Source: Candidatus Omnitrophota bacterium (GTDB lineage: Bacteria; Omnitrophota; Gorgyraeia; Duberdicusellales; 4484-171). From it: 6,742 nucleotides of DNA. A model generated the notes under the pieces. The model saw only the letters and a program-made list of their open reading frames with translations. It searched no databases and was not told the origin of the DNA. Where the stretch lies: positions 1 to 6,742 of the forward strand of contig JAUVUO010000067.1 of NCBI GenBank assembly GCA_030601015.1. Reading direction: 5' to 3'. Shown here in pieces: positions 1-4,758 of this stretch; the first letter of the stretch is position 1, and every line of letters starts with the position of its first letter. Both the position numbers and the translations under genes were made by a program.

Positions 1-93
1 AAATATCCTTATTGCGCAGCTATATATTTCTGTGATATGAAAGATTCAGATAGAAAGGCTCTAAAGATTTATATAAATCATCTTACACAATAG
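1..93 (+). CDS. C-terminal end of a probable PilZ-domain protein (partial, 5' end outside window)
   Basis: Frame 1 is open from the first base to a TAG at 91-93, giving 30 residues. The pattern is tyrosine-cysteine-alanine-alanine, an aromatic strand (IYF), then a charged turn and helix reading DSDRKALKIYINHL. This resembles the last strand and C-terminal helix of PilZ domains, which typically end with a G-[IV]-x-F strand followed by a 'xxDRxxLxxYI' helix. PilZ domains bind cyclic di-GMP through an N-terminal RxxxR and a central [DN]xSxxG motif, both of which would lie outside the window, so ligand binding cannot be judged. The stop is 22 bases before the next start, so the two genes are probably co-transcribed. 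The call rests on a short stretch and could be wrong. Confidence 0.45.
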   Translation, partial: KYPYCAAIYFCDMKDSDRKALKIYINHLTQ

Positions 94-115
94 TTAAACA
101 TATTTCCCTTCAATA

Positions 116-661
116 ATGCTTCAACGACAAATTCCTATCCCAGTAAAATTGATTTGCGGAATAATATATTTAAACGAAGAAATATATTTAAAAACAAAAA
201 ATATTTTACAAAAAAAATTTGGAAAAATAGATTTTGAAAGCAAATTAATACCATTTAATTTTACAAATTATTATTCAAAAGAAATGGGAGGATGCCTTTA
301 TAGAAGGTTTATATCCTTTAAAAAAATAAAGCTGCCAAACAAATTTGTAAATATTAAGCTGTATTGCATAAAAATAGAAAAACTATTTTCTTTAAACAAC
401 AAAAGAAAAATCAATATTGATCCCGGATATATTAATGAATCAAAATTAGTATTAACTACGACAAAGGATTTCTCGCATAGAATATATCTAAACAAAGGAA
501 TTTTCGCTGAAGTTACCCTTATTTTTAAAAAAGACGTATTTTCAGATTTACCTACAACATTCCCTGAATATCGTAAAGAACAATATAAAAAGATCTTCTA
601 TGCCATTAGAGACACCTATAAAAATGATATAAAAAATAAATATGGTAAAAAATGCCTATAG
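116..661 (+). CDS. DUF4416 family protein
   Basis: This 181-residue protein carries the hallmarks I associate with DUF4416, a conserved bacterial family with no assigned function: an N-terminal PVKLICGIIY strand (9-18), FGKID with a following serine (35-42), FTNYYSKEMG (49-58), NIDPGY (100-105), TTK (115-117), HRIYL (121-125), EVTL (132-135) and a TFPEYR-like segment near 148-153. The conserved acidic, histidine and arginine residues hint at an enzyme or ligand-binding fold, but no reaction is known to me. There is no signal peptide or membrane segment, so it should be cytoplasmic. Length is normal for the family. ATG 116 is the first ATG after an in-frame stop at 95-97; no Shine-Dalgarno precedes it. 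It sits between the PilZ-like fragment and the radical SAM gene on the same strand, probably in one operon. Confidence 0.85.
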   Translation: MLQRQIPIPVKLICGIIYLNEEIYLKTKNILQKKFGKIDFESKLIPFNFTNYYSKEMGGCLYRRFISFKKIKLPNKFVNIKLYCIKIEKLFSLNNKRKINIDPGYINESKLVLTTTKDFSHRIYLNKGIFAEVTLIFKKDVFSDLPTTFPEYRKEQYKKIFYAIRDTYKNDIKNKYGKKCL

Positions 662-726
662 AATTGGCTGCCGGTGTAAATAAGACATTGTGTTAAAAAA
701 GAGGCAGGATTAAAAATATCGAAGTA

Positions 727-1650
727 ATGAGAAATAAAATAAACCTAATAAATAAAATAATAACACCATTAATTGAAAGGTTAAGGGATTGCGATATCTG
801 TCCACGTAGTTGCCATATTAACAGGTTAAATGATAATGTCGGGTATTGCGGAGCTAACAATGAAGTTGTTGTCTACACTTCTTTTCTCCATAAAGGGGAA
901 GAACCGGCATTATGCGGTAGAGGGGGCAGCGGAACAATATTTTTCAGCGGATGCAATTTAAAGTGTGAATATTGTCAAAATTATAAATTTTCAAATTCTA
1001 TAATCGGAAAAAAATTATCTGAAAATGATCTGGCTCAAATCATGCTGAATTTCGAAAATAGAGGGGCAGATAACATAAATCTAGTAACGCCAACTCATTA
1101 TCTACCTCAGATATTAAAGTCCTTATTACTTGCCTTTGAACAAGGACTTAATATACCTATTGTATATAATTCCTCCGGTTATGAAAAAAAAGATATTATC
1201 CATCAATTAGATGGGATAATTGATATATACTTAACTGATTTTAAATATATCTTTAAAGAATCCGCTAAACGATATTCATTAGCCCCGGATTATCCAATTT
1301 TTTGCAAAGAAAGCATAAAATACATGTTAATACCCCCATTATGGGATGATAAAAATATGTTAAAAAAAGGATTAATTATTAGACATCTTGTCCTTCCTGG
1401 TCAAATAAATGAATCCATCGAAATTCTTAAATGGATAAAAAATAATGTTCCCGATGCCATGACAAGCATTATGTTCCAATACCAGCCATATTATAATAGC
1501 AGGAAATACACTGAAATAAACCGTAAAATAAACAGGACAGAATATGATAGAATAAAGAAATTTTCATCAGAATTAGAACTTAATGGGTGGATACAGGACT
1601 TTGATCCTGAAGAAAACTTAGCCGGAATATACTTTAAACCGGAATTATGA
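727..1650 (+). CDS. PflX-like radical SAM protein (COG1313 type)
   Basis: A 307-residue radical SAM enzyme related to pyruvate formate-lyase activating proteins. The SAM-binding [4Fe-4S] motif CNLKCEYCQN has Cys76, Cys80 and Cys83, preceded by GSGTIFFSG. An N-terminal CDICPRSC motif (Cys22, 25, 29) with Cys41 in a GYCG motif probably holds a second metal or Fe-S site, as is typical of the COG1313/PflX group. Other family landmarks are HKGEEP (55-60), LVTPTHYLP (119-127), YNSSGYE (147-153), DIYLTDFK (166-173) and RHLVLPG (219-225). The expected chemistry is reductive cleavage of SAM to a 5'-deoxyadenosyl radical. The substrate is unknown; activation of a glycyl-radical enzyme is only inferred from homology, and no such enzyme is in the window. 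ATG 727 is the first ATG after the in-frame stop at 694-696. A GAGG lies too far upstream (701-704) to be a normal ribosome site. It follows DUF4416 by 65 bases and is the last gene of the plus-strand unit. Confidence 0.88.
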   Translation: MRNKINLINKIITPLIERLRDCDICPRSCHINRLNDNVGYCGANNEVVVYTSFLHKGEEPALCGRGGSGTIFFSGCNLKCEYCQNYKFSNSIIGKKLSENDLAQIMLNFENRGADNINLVTPTHYLPQILKSLLLAFEQGLNIPIVYNSSGYEKKDIIHQLDGIIDIYLTDFKYIFKESAKRYSLAPDYPIFCKESIKYMLIPPLWDDKNMLKKGLIIRHLVLPGQINESIEILKWIKNNVPDAMTSIMFQYQPYYNSRKYTEINRKINRTEYDRIKKFSSELELNGWIQDFDPEENLAGIYFKPEL

Positions 1651-1661
1651 ACATAACATTT

Positions 1662-1684
1662 CCACCTCAAACAGCCACCTCAAA
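1662..1684. repeat. direct repeat CCACCTCAAA, two copies
   Basis: The 10-mer CCACCTCAAA occurs at 1662-1671 and again at 1675-1684, separated by CAG (13-base period), starting 12 bases after the stop of the radical SAM gene. Function unknown. It could be a protein-binding repeat or a local slippage duplication. Confidence 0.6.
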
Positions 1685-1719
1685 AAGATATCCACAGTAA
1701 TATAAAAACCTAATTAATT

Positions 1720-1747
1720 AAAAAAATGCTTCCAGGATTAAAAGCAT
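1720..1747 (-). terminator. candidate Rho-independent terminator, minus strand
   Basis: On the minus strand, ATGCTT and AAGCAT pair across a 10-base loop, and a run of T (complement of A 1720-1726, its first base shared with the stem) follows at once. Only two G-C pairs are in the stem, so strength is modest, but position and T-tract are right. It would end the candidate small RNA, or a long readthrough transcript from the ribbon-helix-helix gene. Confidence 0.45.
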
Positions 1748-1758
1748 CAGGGCAGCAT

Positions 1759-1781
1759 TTACTTCCCAAAGTAACCTTTTT
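1759..1781 (+). terminator. candidate terminator of the plus-strand unit
   Basis: TTACTT (1759-1764) and AAGTAA (1769-1774) form a 6-bp stem with a CCCA loop, then CC and TTTTT (1777-1781). It lies 108 bases after the stop of the radical SAM gene. One G-C pair only, so weak; the same stem is used in the candidate minus-strand RNA. Confidence 0.3.
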
Positions 1782-1812
1782 AAATCAGATTAAAAGAAAA
1801 TTATAACAAACA

Positions 1813-1846
1813 TGTGAATAAGTAAGTAAATGGAATCATATTCACA
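1813..1846. repeat. inverted repeat TGTGAATA / TATTCACA
   Basis: Eight-base perfect arms at 1813-1820 and 1839-1846 with an 18-base spacer. In the RNA reading it is the 5' stem of the candidate small RNA. As DNA, the arms also resemble DnaA boxes (TTATTCACA on the minus strand at 1821-1813). Confidence 0.55.
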
Positions 1847-1850
1847 GGTT

Positions 1851-1879
1851 ATTATAAACAACTTGTAACATACTGGGAA
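1851..1879 (-). promoter_or_regulatory. candidate sigma-70 promoter for the small RNA
   Basis: On the minus strand, a perfect -10 TATAAT (1856-1851) has a 4-of-6 -35 match TTCCCA (1879-1874) at 17 bases. TATAAT matches are frequent by chance in DNA this AT-rich; the position just before the stem-loops is what makes it worth listing. Confidence 0.3.
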
Positions 1880-1920
1880 TGAAAAAGATAGGGTTATTTC
1901 TACAATTATTAAAAGTTAAC

Positions 1921-1949
1921 ATAATATATATTATCGGAAGTTAATCCGA
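1921..1949. repeat. AT palindrome overlapping a TCGGA/TCCGA inverted repeat
   Basis: ATAATATATATTAT (1921-1934) is a perfect 14-base palindrome. It shares one base with a second inverted repeat, TCGGA (1934-1938) and TCCGA (1945-1949), around AGTTAA. No T-tract follows, so it does not look like a terminator. It may be a protein-binding site or chance. Confidence 0.4.
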
Positions 1950-1974
1950 CTTATTTAATATCTTAGTTTTATTA

Positions 1975-1993
1975 ATTTAATGGCCTATTAAAT
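1975..1993. repeat. hairpin ATTTAAT / ATTAAAT with GGCCT loop
   Basis: Seven-base perfect arms at 1975-1981 and 1987-1993 around a 5-base loop, 58 bases past the stop of the ribbon-helix-helix gene on its transcribed strand. It could stabilise that gene's 3' end. There is no T-tract, so termination is not supported. Confidence 0.4.
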
Positions 1994-2050
1994 ATGTTCT
2001 CTAGACTTTAGATAATTACTTGATTTATAGTTGCAGATTGCTAATAAAAA

Positions 2051-2269
2051 TTATAACTTTTTAGGAAGGTTATTGTATCCAATATCATGTTCAATATTAA
2101 GAAAATCTAAAACAACTTTACGTATATATACGGACGGCTCTAATTTAGCTTTTTGAGCCCAAGTCATTACTTGTTCCCATTGAAGTTCAGTTAACCTTAC
2201 ATTAATGGTTTTTGTATATTTTATTGCCTTTTTTGGTCTGCCTTTTTTCATCGGTTTCAATAAAGCCAT
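2051..2269 (-). CDS. ribbon-helix-helix DNA-binding protein with AT-hook-like N-terminus
   Basis: A 72-residue basic protein. Residues 8-14 (KKGRPKK) match the core of an AT-hook, a minor-groove binder of AT-rich DNA. Residues 20-57 look like a ribbon-helix-helix fold: a strand KTINVRLTE, helix A (LQWEQVMTWAQKAKLE) and helix B starting PSVYIRKVVLDFL. RHH proteins bind DNA as dimers through the paired strands and usually act as repressors, antitoxins or relaxosome accessory factors; which of these cannot be told here. No toxin, relaxase or recombinase gene is adjacent, so it appears to be an orphan regulator. ATG 2269 is preferred over the Met at residue 7 because a perfect AGGAGGT sits four bases before it. 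It has its own promoter with a possible operator, suggesting autoregulation, and is the last minus-strand gene before the convergent region. Confidence 0.7.
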   Translation of the reverse strand: MALLKPMKKGRPKKAIKYTKTINVRLTELQWEQVMTWAQKAKLEPSVYIRKVVLDFLNIEHDIGYNNLPKKL

Positions 2270-2273
2270 TTTT

Positions 2274-2280
2274 ACCTCCT
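2274..2280 (-). promoter_or_regulatory. perfect Shine-Dalgarno of the RHH gene
   Basis: Minus strand AGGAGGT ends four bases before ATG 2269-2267. It decides the start and is the only canonical ribosome site among the five complete-start genes whose upstream bases are visible. Confidence 0.85.
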
Positions 2281-2304
2281 CTTTTTTTATAAATATTTTA
2301 ATTC

Positions 2305-2332
2305 ATTATATCAAAAAAATAACTATTTTCAA
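2305..2332 (-). promoter_or_regulatory. sigma-70-type promoter of the RHH gene
   Basis: On the minus strand, -35 TTGAAA (2332-2327) and perfect -10 TATAAT (2310-2305) are 16 bases apart, giving 10 of 12 consensus positions. The expected start is near 2298, leaving a leader of about 29 bases that contains the Shine-Dalgarno. This is the best promoter match I found in the window. Confidence 0.65.
2316..2329. promoter_or_regulatory. possible operator inside the RHH promoter
   Basis: AAAATA (2316-2321) and TATTTT (2324-2329) form an inverted repeat with a 2-base centre, placed between the -35 and -10 boxes and overlapping the -35. A dimeric DNA-binding protein there would block RNA polymerase. 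Being A/T-rich it suits an AT-hook protein, but chance occurrence is quite possible. Confidence 0.3.
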
Positions 2333-2453
2333 GTCTTTTAAAAAACACGAAAAATACATTATTATTTTTCATATTATCTTGTAAATAATGATTAATTTTT
2401 TATTTCCTTCTCTTAAAAAAAAAATTGGACTTATATCGGCATGGCGGCAATAC

Positions 2454-3365
2454 TTAATGAAAGTTTTCTAGTAATCTTTCAATTTCTTTTTCGCCAAGAA
2501 GATTATTTATTTTCTTTGCTTTCGCGTCTTTACCATAGTCAATATAATGGCGAATTGCTTTATTTAACAAAATTTTACCTTTGGTATAATTACCTATAGA
2601 ATAGTTTGCCATACCTATCAAACTAAGATAATCCGGATTATCTGAAAACTCTTCTTCTACTTTTTCAAAATATTGTATAGATTCCGCATAATTTCCTGCA
2701 TAGTAATAGCAAACACCTATCTTATAAATGGCACTGAAATCCTCCGGCTTGTGACTTATTAGTTTTTTATAACATTTTATTGCCTTATCAGCATCACCTA
2801 TGGCTTGATATGCATTTCCTAGGTTATAGTATATATCAATATTTTTTGGGTTAATTTCAATTACTCGTTCATAGGCCTCTATAGATTTTTGATATTCCCC
2901 TTCCAGATAATAGTAAGCCCCTTTAAATAAATTCAAGGCATAATCTTCAGAGATTCTTGAAGCACAAACACCACCAATAATACTGAGCGCACCCTTTACA
3001 TGAATATCTGCTGGGTTTGTTTCTAATAATTCGCAAAATATCTCTTGGGCATGAAGAAAAAATCCTTTTGAAGCAGTTCTTAATCCCTCTTTAAACATTT
3101 GAGCTGTATTACCGGTCCATATCTTCTTATGCACAAAAAAAACAGGTTTTCGGCCTTTTATCTCCTGAATATCCTCTATCTTATATTCTTTATTCTCTCC
3201 ACTTACCCTGATTTGAATACATTTACCCGTTCGTTTTAAAATTACACCAGATATCTCCTCACCGGTGTTCAACTTTATAACTGCGGCGTTCAAAGGAATA
3301 TTCGCAATAAAACCCAGAAGTATTAACAATTTCAGTACTAAATATTTTTTATTTTTTTGTTTCAT
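2454..3365 (-). CDS. exported tetratricopeptide-repeat protein
   Basis: A 303-residue protein with a Sec signal peptide: lysine-rich residues 2-7, hydrophobic core to about 25 and a likely cleavage after Ala27 or Ala28. No cysteine follows, so it is not a lipoprotein; it should be periplasmic or envelope-associated. Residues 29-70 (KLNTGEEISGVIL, then IQIRVSGENKEYKIEDIQEI) form a small beta-rich module of the 'L-x-x-G-x-x-I-x-G-x-I' type often found at the start of exported proteins in several bacterial phyla. Four clear TPRs follow at about 142-173, 176-207, 210-241 and 244-275, with a degenerate one at 88-118 ending in NP. TPRs build a superhelical scaffold for protein partners; the partner is unknown. 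There is no Shine-Dalgarno. The 149-base gap to dinB suggests its own promoter, though no good match is visible. A run of ten T follows its stop (2424-2415) without a convincing stem. Confidence 0.8.
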   Translation of the reverse strand: MKQKNKKYLVLKLLILLGFIANIPLNAAVIKLNTGEEISGVILKRTGKCIQIRVSGENKEYKIEDIQEIKGRKPVFFVHKKIWTGNTAQMFKEGLRTASKGFFLHAQEIFCELLETNPADIHVKGALSIIGGVCASRISEDYALNLFKGAYYYLEGEYQKSIEAYERVIEINPKNIDIYYNLGNAYQAIGDADKAIKCYKKLISHKPEDFSAIYKIGVCYYYAGNYAESIQYFEKVEEEFSDNPDYLSLIGMANYSIGNYTKGKILLNKAIRHYIDYGKDAKAKKINNLLGEKEIERLLENFH

Positions 3366-3458
3366 TATCAGTTAACAATTTTAAAATTCCAAGCAATGCT
3401 AAATATTTTGTTCGTGTATAAATTTTCTACCTACATCTATGTATTAATTCACACCTGC

Positions 3459-3490
3459 GTTGTTTTATATAGCTTTGAATTCAAAACAAC
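3459..3490. repeat. inverted repeat GTTGTTTT / AAAACAAC before the TPR gene
   Basis: Perfect 8-base arms at 3459-3466 and 3483-3490 with a 16-base spacer, in the gap between the dinB stop (3515) and the TPR start (3365). The right half also holds a 12-base palindrome, TTTGAATTCAAA (3474-3485), so two alternative foldings exist. No T-tract follows on either strand, so an operator or leader structure is more likely than a terminator. Confidence 0.5.
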
Positions 3491-3514
3491 CTATAATCCA
3501 TCAAATTCATACAA

Positions 3515-4684
3515 TCAAAACGCCCTGCTGCCAGCTCTACCTATAGAACTCACACCAAATTTTTCTTTAATTTTATCTACTGCCAAATGGATATTCTCTT
3601 TTTTAACATCCCGACAATCGTATAATAAACTATCTCTAATATCTTGAGATAAAAAGTTAGAAACTCTAATACCAATAAGCCTTATCTTTCTATCTTTTAA
3701 ATCACAAACATAAAAAAGACTTTTTACTGTTTTATAAATGATATCTATAAAATTGGTAGACGTATTTAAAGGTTTCGATCTTGTATAGGCGGCAAAATCT
3801 TCAAATCTAACTTTTAAAGTAATCAGCTTCGCTTTTAACCTCTGGCCTCTAAGCCTGGCTGATACTTTCTCTGAAAGATTTAGTAAACATTTTTCTATAA
3901 CTTCTTTCTCCATCACATCATTCAAAAAAGTATGTTCGTGACTTATAGATTTTATTTTTTCTGTTTTTTTAACAATTCTTTCATCTATGCCGTTAGCCAA
4001 AAACCACAAATTTAGTCCGTTTTTTCCAAAAATTTTAATAATATCTTTTTGATTTAATCTAGCTAAATCTCCTATGGTTTTAATGCCTTGATTATTAAAA
4101 ACAACTTTGCTTTTTACTCCAACCCCCCACAATCTATTTATATCCAGAGGCCAAAGGAACTCTAAGAGTTTATCCTGAGCAACCTCGGCCAAACCATCAG
4201 GTTTATTCAAATCCGAAGCTATCTTAGCTGAAGTTTTAGTGGGGCCCAATCCAATAGACGCCGTCAATCCTAATTTATTTTTAATACGTGTTTTGATATT
4301 TTCGCAGGTTTCAAAGGGTGTTCCAAAAATATGATAGCTCCCTGAAATATCTAAGAATGCTTCGTCTATACTTATAGATTCGACAATAGGCGTAAATTCA
4401 TAAAGTAATTTATTAATTTTTTGAGAAATATTATAATACTTCTCCATATTAACCGGCAAAAATATCGCGTATGGACATTTTCTATAGGCAATGGATATCG
4501 GCATAGCCGAATGAATACCGAAACTCCTAGCCTCATAGGAACATGTTGAAACTACTCCTCTTCCCTTACCATCTCTTGGGTCAGCACCTACAATAACCGG
4601 TTTCCCTTTAAATTCCGGATGATCCCGCTGTTCTACTGCGGCAAAAAAAGCATCCATATCAACATGTGCGATATATTTATCCAT
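3515..4684 (-). CDS. dinB: DNA polymerase IV (Y-family, translesion)
   Basis: A 389-residue Y-family polymerase that copies past damaged template bases. The palm motif HVDMDAFFAAVEQ contains metal ligand Asp9 and the steric-gate Phe14 (equivalent to E. coli Phe13) that excludes ribonucleotides. SIDEAFLD (105-112) carries the other catalytic residues Asp107 and Glu108. YEARSFGI (50-57) is the finger motif contacting the incoming nucleotide. The thumb has LGPTKTSAKIASDLNKPDG and a helix-hairpin-helix region (LWGVG). The little finger spans roughly 240-350. Length is typical. Where many bacterial homologues have a Q-L-x-L-F sliding-clamp peptide, this one has QDIRDSLLY (347-355), a poor match. 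The start is the first ATG of the conserved N-terminus; only an AGGGA 15 bases upstream resembles a ribosome site. I see no E. coli-type LexA box; a 26-base palindrome lies upstream. Confidence 0.97.
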   Translation of the reverse strand: MDKYIAHVDMDAFFAAVEQRDHPEFKGKPVIVGADPRDGKGRGVVSTCSYEARSFGIHSAMPISIAYRKCPYAIFLPVNMEKYYNISQKINKLLYEFTPIVESISIDEAFLDISGSYHIFGTPFETCENIKTRIKNKLGLTASIGLGPTKTSAKIASDLNKPDGLAEVAQDKLLEFLWPLDINRLWGVGVKSKVVFNNQGIKTIGDLARLNQKDIIKIFGKNGLNLWFLANGIDERIVKKTEKIKSISHEHTFLNDVMEKEVIEKCLLNLSEKVSARLRGQRLKAKLITLKVRFEDFAAYTRSKPLNTSTNFIDIIYKTVKSLFYVCDLKDRKIRLIGIRVSNFLSQDIRDSLLYDCRDVKKENIHLAVDKIKEKFGVSSIGRAGSRAF

Positions 4685-4714
4685 TAATAAATTACATATT
4701 CCCTATTACAACAG

Positions 4715-4740
4715 TTTTATAAAAATATATTTTTATAAAA
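4715..4740. repeat. perfect 26-base A/T palindrome upstream of dinB
   Basis: Bases 4715-4740 equal their own reverse complement over all 26 positions: 13-base arms beginning TTTTATAAAAATA. It lies between the protease stop (4759) and the dinB start (4684), 31 bases ahead of dinB. It has no G or C, so as an RNA hairpin it would be weak and no T-tract follows. An operator or intrinsically flexible promoter DNA is equally plausible. Confidence 0.75.
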
Positions 4741-4758
4741 TATAACAATAAATAACTA

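Larger units (their letters stand above)
1720..1844 (-). ncRNA. candidate small RNA with three stem-loops and a terminator
   Basis: Read on the minus strand, a TATAAT box (1856-1851) is followed about seven bases later by a segment that can fold into three separate stems. The first pairs TGTGAATA with TATTCACA (1846-1839 with 1820-1813; 18-base loop). The second pairs TTACTT with AAGTAA (1774-1769 with 1764-1759; 4-base loop). The third pairs ATGCTT with AAGCAT (1747-1742 with 1731-1726) and runs straight into a T-tract. Expected length is about 125 nt. It matches no RNA family I recognise. If it exists it lies in an intergenic space, downstream of and antisense in orientation to the radical SAM gene without overlapping its coding part. 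The first stem begins almost at the predicted start site, so its base may not be fully transcribed. The architecture is visible in the sequence; transcription is inferred. Confidence 0.35.
1651..2050. other. gene-free, inverted-repeat-rich region between convergent genes
   Basis: No open frame with protein-like composition was found on either strand across these 400 bases. The DNA is very AT-rich and holds an unusual number of short inverted repeats: 1726-1747, 1759-1774, 1813-1846, 1921-1934, 1934-1949 and 1975-1993, plus a 10-base direct repeat at 1662-1684. The left half on the minus strand has the layout of a small-RNA gene (separate entry). The right half (1850-2050) has hairpins but no T-tract following any of them, so I see no clear terminator directly behind the ribbon-helix-helix gene that ends at 2051. 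In DNA this AT-rich some short repeats arise by chance. Confidence 0.6.

Noticed and set aside
298..495. Minus-strand open frame of 65 codons
   Set aside because: It lies wholly within the DUF4416 gene, whose family motifs identify the true frame.
1801..1839. A 12-residue hydrophobic minus-strand frame (MIPFTYLFTCLL) inside the candidate small RNA
   Set aside because: It has no ribosome site, is very short, and its first bases fall in the predicted 5' stem; not enough to call a gene.
1688..1846. Cluster of DnaA-box-like 9-mers (ATATCCACA 1688-1696, TTATTCACA on minus strand 1821-1813, ATATTCACA 1838-1846) suggesting a replication origin
   Set aside because: Only one box is an exact consensus match; single-mismatch boxes are expected by chance in DNA this AT-rich. 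No dnaA, dnaN, gidA or replication-initiator gene is nearby, and the small-RNA stem explains two of the three.
2415..2424. Ten-base T-tract (minus strand) after the TPR gene as a terminator
   Set aside because: The 30 bases before it contain almost no complementary segments, so there is no stem; listed only as a T-tract.
3357..3647. Plus-strand open frame of 96 codons
   Set aside because: It overlaps the 3' part of dinB on the opposite strand, has no family resemblance and no ribosome site.
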